Origin: Gilichinskyi gelida
GTDB lineage: Bacteria > Acidobacteriota > Thermoanaerobaculia > Gp7-AA8
Assembly (NCBI GenBank): GCA_038040385.1
Contig: JBBPII010000002.1
Coordinates: forward strand, 248,001 to 312,000
Direction of reading: 5' to 3'
Length of the DNA stretch: 64,000 bases
Part shown: positions 1-8,483 of the stretch, one piece after another
Numbering within the stretch: the first letter of the stretch is position 1
How the letters are laid out: every line of letters starts with the position of its first letter
The notes under the pieces: model-generated
Seen by the model: only the letters and a program-made list of their open reading frames with translations
Databases searched by the model: none
Told to the model about the DNA's origin: nothing
Position numbers and translations under genes: made by a program

Positions 1-206
1 CCGATGTCGGCCGAGTCGACGCCGACGCCGTTCATGTAATGGAGGATGCGGACCTTCTCGTCGAGATCCGGATCGGTCACCGACGGCGACTGCAGGCCAT
101 CGCGCAGCGTTTCGTCGTCGAACTCGATCTTCCGCCCGCCGGCGCGCGCGGGCTGCTCAGCGGCGGTGTTCCAGTCGTAGATGAGGTCGTGGAGGTTGTC
201 GTTCAT
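1..206 (-). CDS. 2-isopropylmalate/homocitrate synthase-family protein, N-terminus (partial)
   Basis: The minus-strand frame starts at ATG 206 and runs off the left edge after 68 codons without a stop. It contains DDETLRDGLQSPSV at about residues 31-44, the entry motif of DRE-TIM metallolyases such as LeuA, homocitrate and citramalate synthases. These enzymes condense acetyl-CoA with a 2-oxo acid. The roughly 28-residue extension before the barrel motif is longer than in many LeuA proteins. The substrate cannot be told from this fragment. Confidence 0.8.
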   Translation of the reverse strand, partial: MNDNLHDLIYDWNTAAEQPARAGGRKIEFDDETLRDGLQSPSVTDPDLDEKVRILHYMNGVGVDSADI

Positions 207-263
207 AGCGCCCTCGGCGGCGTCCAACATGCTGCGAGAGCGTACATTCCCTGAGTGCCGCGA

Positions 264-878
264 TCAATCCGGCGCTGGGCGCCCCGCGCGCGATGCGGCG
301 CGCGTGGCTGCGTTGCTCTCGTCGAGCGGCACGATCGCATCGTGGATCCAGGTGAGCGGCTGTCCTTCGTCGGTGATCTGGCGCGATTGATATCTGACAT
401 GAATGAGAACAGCAGTGATCGGCTTCCCACCGAGATCGCTCGGAAGACCGGCGGCGGCGGTGAACGTGCTCGACTCCCCCTTGTCGATGGTGAAGAGATG
501 CGCCCGATCGACTTGCGCCCGATCGACTTGCGCCCGATCGACTGGAGCGAGTTGAACACAGAGCGGCCGGTCGGTAACCAGTTTTCGAGTCGCTCCGCTC
601 ATGGCCTCGACGGTCACACAGAAGGAACGGCCTTCGATCTTCACGTTTCCGACATTCTGAATGTCGACATTGAGATAGAGAACCTTGTGGTCGCCAGCAG
701 GGGCGAAATTCGGTGAAAGGGTGATGACCACACTCTCCGCCAGGTTACGGAAACGCCGGAACTTCCAGCCTGCCGCGCAGATCGCTGCGATGGTTAGAAG
801 CGCAACGAAAATCTCGAGGGCAACCTTGAAGCCGTCAAGGAAGCGTGCGAGACGCGTTTTCGGTGCAGCGTCACACAT
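264..878 (-). CDS. hypothetical single-pass membrane protein with a pentapeptide triplication
   Basis: About 204 residues from ATG 878 (a TTG at 899 is an alternative). One hydrophobic helix lies near residues 16-37, followed by a predicted extracytoplasmic beta-rich part. Three units of VDRAQ/VDRAQ/VDRAH are encoded by a perfect 15-bp tandem repeat. I recognise no family. The start overlaps the 3' end of the desaturase gene by 8 bases, so the two are probably cotranscribed. Confidence 0.6.
   Translation of the reverse strand: MCDAAPKTRLARFLDGFKVALEIFVALLTIAAICAAGWKFRRFRNLAESVVITLSPNFAPAGDHKVLYLNVDIQNVGNVKIEGRSFCVTVEAMSGATRKLVTDRPLCVQLAPVDRAQVDRAQVDRAHLFTIDKGESSTFTAAAGLPSDLGGKPITAVLIHVRYQSRQITDEGQPLTWIHDAIVPLDESNAATRAASRAGRPAPD
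501..545. repeat. 3 x 15-bp tandem repeat inside a gene
   Basis: The unit CGCCCGATCGACTTG occurs three times head to tail, the last copy ending GACTGG. The length is a multiple of three, so it adds pentapeptides without breaking the reading frame of the minus-strand hypothetical gene. It looks like a slippage-prone microsatellite. Confidence 0.9.
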
Positions 879-1830
879 GGCCGTTTGCGATGCTGCCAAT
901 GACGCGGAGGAGCCGAAACGGATTGCCCAACAACGTCGAATTGACGATCAATGAACGCGGGGCTGCGTAGGCGCGGTAGAGGGGTGCAAGTTCGCGCTGC
1001 AGGTCGCGAATGAGAATCCAATGCACTTGCGGGAACAGGTGGTGCGTGAGGTGCGTCGCGGCCGTGAAGTGATTCACCGCCGAGGCAATCCGCTCGGCGC
1101 GGGTGGTGGCCTCGAGCCATGTTGCCTGTCGGAACGGATGCGTCGGGTCACCAGAGCTGTGATCCGTCACGTTCATCAGAAGACTGCAGAACGGTCCGAC
1201 GACGAACATCGATGGAATGAAGATGAGCAGTGTGCGCGCGGGCGCCAGGACGACTAGCAGGATGAGCAGCGCCGCGGAAGCGGCGCGGATGATTACGATT
1301 TCGACGTACTCATCGGGGTGCGTGCGGCGTAGGTCCGCGATGAGCGGCGGAAACGACTGCCACAGCGACGAGATGGAGCTCCACCACTCACGAATCAGCT
1401 CATTCCATCCGGGCGTTGTGGCTGCATCGATCTCCAGATCACGGTGATGCTGCCAGTGGTGGTGACGGATTTCCACGACATTGAAAAAGACCAGCGCGCC
1501 GACAGCGCGCCACAGCGCGTTCAATCGTTTGTGCCGGAATGGAGGCCAATGATTCAGATAGTGAACGGCGTTGTCGAGAAAAAGGCTGCTGACAATCGAC
1601 CAAGGCACGACGACGATCAGAAGAACAGGCCACGGGGCGGCGTAGACGACTATGTACGTCGCCGCAACTGTGATTATGAACTCGGCGAGCAGGAAGGCGT
1701 TCGCGGACCTGACCCGGCGTCGCACGGAGCTGTCCGCGACCTGCGCAGCGAGATAGCGATGCGCGAGTACGTTTGCGCGTGCGATGTCTTCGATCATCCG
1801 CTCGCTGCCGGCCATAGGGTGTTCCGCCAT
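871..1830 (-). CDS. fatty acid desaturase family protein
   Basis: 319 residues. Three histidine clusters typical of membrane di-iron desaturases/hydroxylases are present: HYLNH near residue 90, HHHWQHH near 123-129, and HLTHH near 259-263 after NHFTAAT. Several hydrophobic segments (about 47-85 and 180-215) fit an inner-membrane enzyme. It probably desaturates or hydroxylates a lipid acyl chain or related lipid; the substrate cannot be read from the sequence. It lies 25 bases downstream of the enoyl-CoA hydratase gene on the same strand, so it may share a lipid-metabolism transcript. Confidence 0.82.
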   Translation of the reverse strand: MAEHPMAGSERMIEDIARANVLAHRYLAAQVADSSVRRRVRSANAFLLAEFIITVAATYIVVYAAPWPVLLIVVVPWSIVSSLFLDNAVHYLNHWPPFRHKRLNALWRAVGALVFFNVVEIRHHHWQHHRDLEIDAATTPGWNELIREWWSSISSLWQSFPPLIADLRRTHPDEYVEIVIIRAASAALLILLVVLAPARTLLIFIPSMFVVGPFCSLLMNVTDHSSGDPTHPFRQATWLEATTRAERIASAVNHFTAATHLTHHLFPQVHWILIRDLQRELAPLYRAYAAPRSLIVNSTLLGNPFRLLRVIGSIANGHV

Positions 1831-1855
1831 TATGGCCCAGCGGACCGGTCCCCCG

Positions 1856-2632
1856 CTACTTCCCTTTGAAATTCGCCGGCCGCTTCTCGATGAAGGCCTG
1901 CATCCCCTCTTTGGTGTCCTCGCTGGCGCAGAGCAGGCCGAACAGCGTCGCCTCCAGGAACTGACCCTGTTCGAACGGCATGTCGCTGCCGTTCATCACC
2001 GCCTCGATCGCAGCGCGCACGGCCAACGGGCCGCGCGACATGATCTTCCGCGCCATCTCCTCGGCAACCGCCATGAGCTGCTCGGCCGGGACGACGCGGT
2101 TGACCAGGCCGATGCGCTCCGCCTCCCCGGCGCTGACGCGCTCGCCGGTGCAGATCAGCTCCAGCGCTCTCCCCTTGCCGAGGAGCCGCGCCATCCGCTG
2201 CGTGCCGCCGTAGCCGGGGATGATGCCCAGCGACACCTCCGGCAGTCCGATCTGCGCCCTCTCCGACGCGATGCGGATGTGACAGGCCAGCGCCAGCTCG
2301 CAGCCGCCGCCGAGGGCGAAGCCGTTGATGGCGGCGATGACCGGCTTCGGGAAGCGCTCGATGAAGGAGAAGATGAACTGCCCGCGCTCGGAGGTCTCCT
2401 TGCCAGTGATCGGCGTCTTCTGCGCCAGCTCGTTGATGTCCGCGCCGGCGACGAAGGCCTTCTCCCCGCCGCCGGTGACGATCACCGCTTTCACCGCATC
2501 GTCGCCGCGCGCGGCTGCGAAGGCCTGGTAAATCTCCTCCACGGTCTGGGCGTTGAGCGCGTTGAGGACCTTCGGGCGGTCGATGGTGACGACGAGGATG
2601 CCGTCGCCGTTTTCGGTTCTGACGTTGTCCAC
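1856..2632 (-). CDS. enoyl-CoA hydratase/isomerase (crotonase family)
   Basis: 258 residues from a GTG start with GAGGGAG upstream. It carries the crotonase oxyanion-hole elements AFVAGADI (about 60-67) and GFALGGGCELAL (about 104-115), and GLPEVSLGIIPGYGGTQR with the catalytic Glu of the second half-site. Length is typical for a short-chain enoyl-CoA hydratase, which hydrates trans-2-enoyl-CoA. The adjacent upstream gene encodes the next beta-oxidation/butyrate step, so the pair probably works together in acyl-CoA oxidation or C4 metabolism. Confidence 0.92.
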   Translation of the reverse strand: MDNVRTENGDGILVVTIDRPKVLNALNAQTVEEIYQAFAAARGDDAVKAVIVTGGGEKAFVAGADINELAQKTPITGKETSERGQFIFSFIERFPKPVIAAINGFALGGGCELALACHIRIASERAQIGLPEVSLGIIPGYGGTQRMARLLGKGRALELICTGERVSAGEAERIGLVNRVVPAEQLMAVAEEMARKIMSRGPLAVRAAIEAVMNGSDMPFEQGQFLEATLFGLLCASEDTKEGMQAFIEKRPANFKGK

Positions 2633-2647
2633 AAGTTTCTCCCTCGC

Positions 2648-2706
2648 GTGTAGCGGCGGCCGCTCCCGGCCGCCGGCCCCGACAGCCGAAGCGGCTGTCG
2701 CTACAC
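2648..2706. repeat. dispersed palindromic element, GTGTAGCGGC family
   Basis: The element begins GTGTAGCGGC and ends CGCTACAC, with internal GC-rich palindromes (GGCGGCCG..CGGCCGCC and CAGCCGAAGCGGCTG). Related elements lie at 11478, 16838 and, as a half copy, 16283. This copy supplies the GTG and TAG that end the dehydrogenase reading frame. The family looks like REP-type sequences; no transposase is visible nearby. Confidence 0.8.
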
Positions 2707-3588
2707 TTTCCTGTCCATCGCCACCGGCGTCTCGCCCGAGTAGTCATAAAACCCCGCACCGCTCTTGCGCCCGAATCGTCCGGCCAGCACCATCTTGCGC
2801 AGCAGTGGCGGCGCGGCGAAGCGCTTCTCGCGGTACTCCTCGAACATCACGTGGGTGATGTAGTACGTGGTGTCGAGGCCAACGAAATCGAGCAGCGTGA
2901 ACGGCCCCATCGGGTATCCGCAGCCGAGCTGCATGGCTTTGTCGATGTCCTCGATGGATCCGACGCCCTCCTCGTACGCCCGGATGGCGTCGAGCAGGTA
3001 CGGGACCAGCAGGCGGTTGACGATGAAGCCGGAGTTGTCGCGGCACGACACCGGCTCCTTGCCGAGCGACTTGGCGAAGGCATAGGCGCGGTCGAAGGAC
3101 TCATCGCTGGTGAGGATGGTGCGCACCACTTCCACCAGCTTCATCAGCGGGACGGGGTTGAAGAAATGCAGGCCGACGAACTGCTTCGGCCGCGCGGTAG
3201 CCATGGAGAGCTCGGTGATGGTGAGCGATGATGTGTTGGAGGCGAAGAGGGCGTCCTTCTTCACGATCCGGTCGAGCGCGACGTAGGTCTCCTTCTTCAG
3301 CTCCGCGTTCTCGATGATGGCCTCGATGACGATGTCGCAGTCGGCGAGGTCGTCGAGGCTGACGGTTCCCTTCAGCCGCCCGACGCAGGCGTCGCGGTCC
3401 TCGGCGGTCATCTTCCCCTTCTCCACGAACTTGCCGAGGCTCTTCCCGATGCCGGCCAGGCCCTTGTCGAGGAACTTCTGCTCGACCTCGCGCACCACGG
3501 TCTCGTAGCCCGCCTGCGCGGCGACCTGGGCGATCCCCGAGCCCATCAGGCCGCAGCCGAGAACGCCCACTTTTTTGATCTCTGCCAT
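2701..3588 (-). CDS. 3-hydroxybutyryl-CoA dehydrogenase (3-hydroxyacyl-CoA dehydrogenase family)
   Basis: 295 residues. The N-terminal NAD-binding fold has GVLGCGLMGSGIAQ (about 8-21). ASNTSS (about 115) and GLHFFNPVPLMKLVE (about 138-152) include the catalytic His and surrounding loop, and the C-terminal helical domain follows NRLLVPYLLDAI. It interconverts 3-hydroxyacyl-CoA and 3-oxoacyl-CoA. The start has AAAGGAGCG upstream and a TAGAAT -10-like box at 3617-3612. The last codon and stop fall inside a dispersed repeat, so the original C-terminus may have been replaced. Confidence 0.93.
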   Translation of the reverse strand: MAEIKKVGVLGCGLMGSGIAQVAAQAGYETVVREVEQKFLDKGLAGIGKSLGKFVEKGKMTAEDRDACVGRLKGTVSLDDLADCDIVIEAIIENAELKKETYVALDRIVKKDALFASNTSSLTITELSMATARPKQFVGLHFFNPVPLMKLVEVVRTILTSDESFDRAYAFAKSLGKEPVSCRDNSGFIVNRLLVPYLLDAIRAYEEGVGSIEDIDKAMQLGCGYPMGPFTLLDFVGLDTTYYITHVMFEEYREKRFAAPPLLRKMVLAGRFGRKSGAGFYDYSGETPVAMDRKV

Positions 3589-3622
3589 GCGTCGCTCCTT
3601 TAGCGCGGCGCATTCTAGTTGA

Positions 3623-4162
3623 TCACTGCGTAGGCTTGCCGCCGGAGATGCAGGCCGCGTTGGCCACCGGCCGCGCGAGCTGGTTCTTCAGGTAGCACTG
3701 CGCGTTCGGGCCTTGAATGGTGTTCGGCCGGACGTAGGTCCACGCCTGGCACTGGCGCTCGGCGAAGCAGGCGTTTTGACAGGCGCTCGCGCTCGTGGGA
3801 ACGAAGTTCTTGTAGTCGGCGCCGGGGCGATCGATTCCGTTCTCCATCCCGCCCGTCGGTGGCCGGACGCCCGAAATACAGCAGCGGTCGGCGACCGCCG
3901 CCGGCGCGCCGCTCTTCAGCCAGCAGCGCCCGAGCTGACCCTCGGATGCGGGGCGAACCCACGTCCAGGCCCAGCAGCGGCGATCGGCCAGACAAACTTC
4001 CTGGCACCGCACCGGGCTGCCGGAGCTGAGATTTCTAAAGTCCGAGCCGGGGAAGTTGGTATTGGTTGAAGCACCTCGCGGCACGGGCAGAAGGCTGCCG
4101 TACGCGATGTGCAGCACGAAAAACATCACGCTCACCACCAACAGACATCGCCGACTGATCAT
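3623..4162 (-). CDS. secreted PAN/apple-domain protein
   Basis: 179 residues with an N-terminal signal peptide (hydrophobic about 6-22). Two similar halves each contain C-x3-C-x4-C-x-AW-T-W/Y-V-R-P (CQEVCLADRRCWAWTWVRP and CQNACFAERQCQAWTYVRP), the PAN/apple core with paired cysteines. Such domains bind proteins or carbohydrates outside the cell. The start codon overlaps the stop of a 39-codon relic ORF by ATGA, so translation may be coupled to it. Confidence 0.8.
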   Translation of the reverse strand: MISRRCLLVVSVMFFVLHIAYGSLLPVPRGASTNTNFPGSDFRNLSSGSPVRCQEVCLADRRCWAWTWVRPASEGQLGRCWLKSGAPAAVADRCCISGVRPPTGGMENGIDRPGADYKNFVPTSASACQNACFAERQCQAWTYVRPNTIQGPNAQCYLKNQLARPVANAACISGGKPTQ

Positions 4163-4278
4163 CGTTGTCCTCCACGTTTGAGTAGTGACGAATGGGCCCC
4201 ATCCGTTTCACCCTGCCTGTATCCGGTCGCGTCGGCCGGCTTGCCGGCGAGGACGCCCACCTTCTTGATGTCTGACAT
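4159..4278 (-). pseudogene. 39-codon relic of a duplicated dehydrogenase 5' end
   Basis: ATG 4278 begins MSDIKKVGVLAG, almost the start of the dehydrogenase at 3588 (MAEIKKVGVLGC). Similarity then stops, and the frame ends at a TGA that overlaps the PAN gene start. The upstream DNA is also similar: TAGAATGCG and GGGAGCGCGCATG here, TAGAATGCG and GGAGCGACGCATG there. I read this as a duplicated promoter, ribosome site and first codons, now serving as a leader for the PAN gene. Confidence 0.6.
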
Positions 4279-4305
4279 GCGCGCTCCCTTCCGAATGCGG
4301 CGCGC

Positions 4306-4311
4306 ATTCTA
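4306..4311 (-). promoter_or_regulatory. TAGAAT -10-like box of the duplicated promoter
   Basis: TAGAAT on the minus strand, about 28 bases upstream of the relic ATG. The same box occurs at 3617-3612, 24 bases upstream of the dehydrogenase start. Conservation of both box and spacing between the two copies supports a real promoter. No clear -35 box is visible. Confidence 0.4.
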
Positions 4312-4474
4312 CACACCCGGAGGGAGACACTCACTCGAGTGCTTCAATCGTTCAGAACGACCGTCGTCGGCGCTTCGCGCGGTCTCAAATCGTGCCTTCG
4401 ATCGGGTCGCCGAACTCTTGACGTCGCGAAACGCCGGGGAGCGTCCGTCTCTCCCTCCGGGATCGGAGAACGCG

Positions 4475-5650
4475 ATGATCAACCGTTCGTTCATTCTGTC
4501 GAGCATGCTTGTTCCGTGGACGCTCATCGCTCCTGCGAGCGCCGCGGCGGCGGCCGCGGTCACATTCGCCTCACCTCAGGTGCTGAACACAACCGGTTTG
4601 CACCCCACGGCGCTGGCGCTCGGCGACTTCAACGGTACTGGCCGGCGCGACATCGCCGTGTCGTTCAGCAACGGAACGCAGACGCTCCTGGACAATCGAA
4701 CCATCGGGACGCCCGGTCCGCGTGTTTCTTCACGCGAATCGTCGCCATTGAGGGTCGAGGGAGGCGGCGGAGTCGCCGTCCTCGGCGATTTCGATCGTGA
4801 CAACATCGACGACTGGACCTTCAGCAATTTCGCCCTCAAACAAATCGTAATCTTCGGGGGCGGAGCGTCCCCACTGAGCCTCAGCCGGACCATGCCGCGG
4901 TCGCCGCTCGGCATTCAACTGGCCGACGTCGACGCGGACGGCAACCTCGACGCGGTGATCGGATACGACGCCAATGTGGCATCGCTGATGCGCGGGACGG
5001 GGAACGGTTCGCTGGCGCCCGCCGTCGACATCGCGGTCGGCGGCGGACCGCTGCTGGTCGTCTCCGATGTGAACGGCGACGGAGCATTGGACATCGCCGC
5101 CGTGGCCACGCAGGGGCCGCGCGTCTTCGCCGCGACCGGAAGCGGCGCCGGCACGTTCGCCCCGCCGAACGTCATCGCCGATCTGCCGGAAAGCGCGAGC
5201 TCGTTCGTCGAGGGGCTTGCGGCGCGCGCCATCCGCGCGAGCGAGTTGCCGACGTTGGCCATCAGCGTCCGCGACAACGCGGCAAACAGGAGCCGTCTGT
5301 ACGTGCTGCGCGGTGGCGACTCCGGAGCACAGGCCACTGCGCTACGGGAGAGCGCCGGTCATCTGCACGCGACGTTTGCGGACATCGACCGCGACGGCGC
5401 CGGTGATCTCGTCGTCGCGGATTCTGCATCGAATCGCGTGTCAGTATTCCGCGGCAATCCCGACGGCACCTGGCCGCTCGTGACGACCGTCGAACTTCAA
5501 TCGGTGACGATGACGGCGATGGTGGCCGGCGACGTTTCCGGCGACGGCGTCGCCGACGTCATCGTTGCCTCCGATGATGGGAAGGTAACGGTGTACGTCA
5601 ACACGACCACCTCTTCGCCATCGTCACGCCGGCGCGCTGCTCGGCACTAG
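4475..5650 (+). CDS. secreted FG-GAP/VCBS repeat protein
   Basis: 391 residues from ATG 4475, chosen because a signal peptide follows (MINRSFILSSMLVPWTLIAP, then an alanine-rich cleavage region). Six or more Ca-binding blades have the pattern D-x-[DN]-x-D-G-x-x-D: DFNGTGRRDIAV, DFDRDNIDDW, DVDADGNLDAV, DVNGDGALDIA, DIDRDGAGDLV and DVSGDGVADVI. This predicts an integrin-alpha-like beta-propeller outside the cell. No enzyme motif is present. Confidence 0.82.
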   Translation: MINRSFILSSMLVPWTLIAPASAAAAAAVTFASPQVLNTTGLHPTALALGDFNGTGRRDIAVSFSNGTQTLLDNRTIGTPGPRVSSRESSPLRVEGGGGVAVLGDFDRDNIDDWTFSNFALKQIVIFGGGASPLSLSRTMPRSPLGIQLADVDADGNLDAVIGYDANVASLMRGTGNGSLAPAVDIAVGGGPLLVVSDVNGDGALDIAAVATQGPRVFAATGSGAGTFAPPNVIADLPESASSFVEGLAARAIRASELPTLAISVRDNAANRSRLYVLRGGDSGAQATALRESAGHLHATFADIDRDGAGDLVVADSASNRVSVFRGNPDGTWPLVTTVELQSVTMTAMVAGDVSGDGVADVIVASDDGKVTVYVNTTTSSPSSRRRAARH

Positions 5651-5753
5651 CGTTGTGGCGGAGATGGCGCGGCGCGGTTACCGGTAGCCGGTCGCATCGG
5701 TCTCATCGATCACCTTCGAAGCCGCACAGAAGCCGCTACAATGCCCGCCATCG

Positions 5754-6467
5754 ATGTCAGACGAGATCGTCAAGCGAGGCCGCGCCGGCTTTCGCCTGCG
5801 CGGGCTCGAAATGTCGCGGATCGAGACGTTTACGGACGCCGCCTTCGCCTTCGCCCTGACGCTTCTGGTGATCTCCCTGACCCCGCCGATGTCGCTCGGC
5901 CAACTCACGGCAGCCCTGGCCGGCGTGCCGTCGTTCGTCGCCAGCGCGACCATGTTGATGATGTTCTGGTGGGGACATCACGAGTGGAGCCGCTACGGGT
6001 TGAACGACTCCCGGACGCTGATCCTCAGTTGCCTGCTGGTGTTCACCATGCTGGTCTACGTTTACCCGCTGCGATTCATGTTCGGCATCATGTTCGAATG
6101 GATCGGGCGTCTCATCGGAGTGCCGCTCAGGACGGGCGCCACGATCGGCCACTTGCATGAGGTGAACAAACTCTTCGCCATCTACAGCGTAGGGTTCTTC
6201 GCCATGTCCGGCGCGCTGCTACTGCTGCACGCGCATGCCTGGTCGCAGCGCGACGCTCTCGGCCTCGACGCGTACGAACGGCACGAGACGCGCGCCAGCA
6301 TCGGCGCGTGGTTGATCCTGGCCGTCGTCGGACTGCTGGCGACGGTGGTCGCGATCGTCGTACCGCCGTCGTGGACCGGTGCCCCGGGATGGCTCTTCGC
6401 GTGTCTTGGATTCTTGATGCCTTTGTATGGTCGCGCGATGGACCGTCGCCGGCCGACGAACATCTGA
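5754..6467 (+). CDS. TMEM175-like (DUF1211) potassium channel family protein
   Basis: 237 residues. The first helix carries RIETFTDAAFAFALTLLVIS (about 22-41), the R-x3-FTDA signature of the bacterial TMEM175/DUF1211 family. Further hydrophobic segments lie near 60-80, 88-110, 140-158, 182-204 and 210-225. Bacterial members are tetrameric K+-permeable channels with six helices and no canonical GYG filter, and this length matches. A TACAAT box at 5735-5740, 14 bases before the ATG, suggests a short-leader promoter. Confidence 0.78.
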   Translation: MSDEIVKRGRAGFRLRGLEMSRIETFTDAAFAFALTLLVISLTPPMSLGQLTAALAGVPSFVASATMLMMFWWGHHEWSRYGLNDSRTLILSCLLVFTMLVYVYPLRFMFGIMFEWIGRLIGVPLRTGATIGHLHEVNKLFAIYSVGFFAMSGALLLLHAHAWSQRDALGLDAYERHETRASIGAWLILAVVGLLATVVAIVVPPSWTGAPGWLFACLGFLMPLYGRAMDRRRPTNI

Positions 6468-6502
6468 CTGCCCGCCACTGAGCGCGGAAGGAGCGAAGGC
6501 TG

Positions 6503-8074
6503 ATGCGTATCGGCGTCCTCGAGATCCTCACCGACCAGGTGTCGCCCGGCTGGTTCCGCAACACGTACAACCGCAATTTCCGGCGGCACTACGCCAGCAT
6601 CACGCCGCAGGCGGTGTCCGTCTGGTGCCGGGAGCTCGGCCACGACGTCCACTACGCGACCTACTACGGCGAGGGACGCCCCGAGGAAATCCTCCCGCGA
6701 GATCTCGACGTGGTCTTCATGGCCACTTACACCCGGGCCAGCGTGCTGGCCTACGCGCTGGCGCGGATCTATCGCCGCCGCGGCGCGCTCACCGTTCTCG
6801 GCGGGCCGCACGCCACCGCCTTCCCGACCGACAGCCTGCGATTCTTCGATCTCGTGGTCCAGGAGTGCGACAAGGCGCTGATCGCCGGCATCCTCCGCGG
6901 CGAGCACGCGCGGGGGAGTGTGATCTCCAGCGGCCACCAGTTGGAGGAGTTTCCGAGCGTCGAGCAACGGATGCCGGAGATCGCCATCGCCAGCTTCGAC
7001 CGCGGGCGGCGCATGCTCATGAGCAACGTGCCGATGCTCACCAGCATCGGCTGCCCCTACCGCTGCGACTTCTGCGTCGACTGGAAGAACGACTACGTGA
7101 TGCTGCCGCGCGAACGGCTGCTGGCGGACTTCCGCTACGTCGCCGAAAAGCTGCCTGGGATCCTCCTCGGCTTTCACGACCCCAACTTCGCGGTCAGGTT
7201 CGACGAGGTGCTCGACCTCATCGAGGTGATCCCGGCCGGAAAGCGCAACCCGTATGTCATGGAGAGCTCGCTCTCCATTCTCCGCGGACCGCGTCTGCGT
7301 CGACTGCGGGAGACCAACTGCCTCTACGCGGCGCCGGGTGTGGAGTCGTGGGCCGACTACTCGAACAAATCGGGTGTCGGGAGCAGCACCGGCGAGGAGA
7401 AGCTGGAGAAGGTCGTCGAGCACTTCGAGGAGTTGAACCGCCACGTCCCTGGCTTGCAGGCGAACTTCATCTTCGGCACGGACGGCGACTGCGGCAGCGA
7501 GCCCGCGGAGCTGACCAGCGAATTCGTCCGGCGGCTCCCCTTCGTCTGGCCGACGATCAACATCCCGGTGCCCTTCGGCGGCACGCCGCTCTACGACCGT
7601 TACCTGTCGGATGGGCGCGTGCTACAGGCGATGCCGTTCGCGTTCTATTACGCGCCTTACGTCGTGGTGCGCCCACTCCACTACTCGACGGTCGAGCTCT
7701 ACGACAACCTGATCAAGATCTATCAAGCCATCGCCTCGAGCCGGCTGCTGGTGCGCCGCCTGCGCAGCGCCAGCAGCGCCGGCCTGGCCGCGATGCACTT
7801 CCTGCGCACCACCGGAGCGATCAACGCGGTGAGAATGCTGCGCAAGCTGCGCAACCGCATCGCCGACGATCCCGAGATGCTGGCCTTCCACGAAGGCCGA
7901 GGCTCCTCCCTCCCCCGCTACTATCGCGAGCTGCTGAAGGAGAGGCTGGGCCCGTACGCGGAGCTGCTCAGAGAGGAGGACCTCACTCCGGAGTTGGAGG
8001 CCGTTGATGATCGAGCAACTGTCCTCACCAGTCAGCGAGAACGACATCCACGGCCTAGCGCTGCTCCTGCTTGA
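6503..8074 (+). CDS. radical SAM protein with N-terminal B12-binding-like domain
   Basis: 523 residues. The first about 140 residues resemble a Rossmann-like cobalamin-binding domain (VVFMATYTRASVLAYALAR; VLGGPHATAFP). The radical SAM core follows with CPYRCDFC near residues 183-190, which binds the 4Fe-4S cluster and SAM. The C-terminal about 100 residues are helical. The substrate is unknown; relatives act in lipid, hopanoid or natural-product modification. GAAGGAG lies 9 bases before the ATG. The 3' end overlaps the acetyltransferase gene by 68 bases. Confidence 0.85.
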   Translation: MRIGVLEILTDQVSPGWFRNTYNRNFRRHYASITPQAVSVWCRELGHDVHYATYYGEGRPEEILPRDLDVVFMATYTRASVLAYALARIYRRRGALTVLGGPHATAFPTDSLRFFDLVVQECDKALIAGILRGEHARGSVISSGHQLEEFPSVEQRMPEIAIASFDRGRRMLMSNVPMLTSIGCPYRCDFCVDWKNDYVMLPRERLLADFRYVAEKLPGILLGFHDPNFAVRFDEVLDLIEVIPAGKRNPYVMESSLSILRGPRLRRLRETNCLYAAPGVESWADYSNKSGVGSSTGEEKLEKVVEHFEELNRHVPGLQANFIFGTDGDCGSEPAELTSEFVRRLPFVWPTINIPVPFGGTPLYDRYLSDGRVLQAMPFAFYYAPYVVVRPLHYSTVELYDNLIKIYQAIASSRLLVRRLRSASSAGLAAMHFLRTTGAINAVRMLRKLRNRIADDPEMLAFHEGRGSSLPRYYRELLKERLGPYAELLREEDLTPELEAVDDRATVLTSQRERHPRPSAAPA

Positions 8075-8483
8075 CGCGGTTGATTCCGGCGCCTCGGTGA
8101 GCTTTCTCGCCCCGTTGACGTTGGACTTCGCGAAAGATTGGTGGCGCGACACCATCTCCAAAGCGGACGCGCGCGCGATTCTGCTCGTCGCGCGCGATCA
8201 GGGCGGGATCGTCGGCACCGTTCAATTGCATCCCGCCTGGGCCCCGAACCAGCGCCATCGCGCGGACATCGCGAAGCTTCTGATTCATCGCCACGCGCGG
8301 CGCAAAGGCCTGGGCGCCATGCTCATGCAAGAGATCGAGGGCCGCGCGCGATCCGCCGGGTTCACCCTCTTAACGCTCGACACAAAGCGCGGCGATGCCG
8401 CGGAATCGCTATATCGACGCGCCGGATGGGTGGAGGTCGGAGTGATTCCGGGATACGCGCAGGATCCGGTTCGAGCAGGATGA
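8007..8483 (+). CDS. GNAT-family N-acetyltransferase
   Basis: 158 residues. The acetyl-CoA binding loop appears as RRKGLGAML (about 95-103; the family motif is R-x2-G-x-G/A), preceded by the beta-strand ADIAKLLIHRHA and followed by GFTLLTLDTKRGDAAESLYRRAGW, a standard GNAT C-terminus. It acetylates an amine on a small molecule or protein; the acceptor is unknown. ATG 8007 has TTGGAGG upstream. Its stop overlaps the next possible start (ATGA). Confidence 0.85.
   Translation: MIEQLSSPVSENDIHGLALLLLDAVDSGASVSFLAPLTLDFAKDWWRDTISKADARAILLVARDQGGIVGTVQLHPAWAPNQRHRADIAKLLIHRHARRKGLGAMLMQEIEGRARSAGFTLLTLDTKRGDAAESLYRRAGWVEVGVIPGYAQDPVRAG

Noticed and set aside
501..545. Short CRISPR-like repeat array
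   Set aside because: Three direct 15-bp units without spacers; it is a coding microsatellite.
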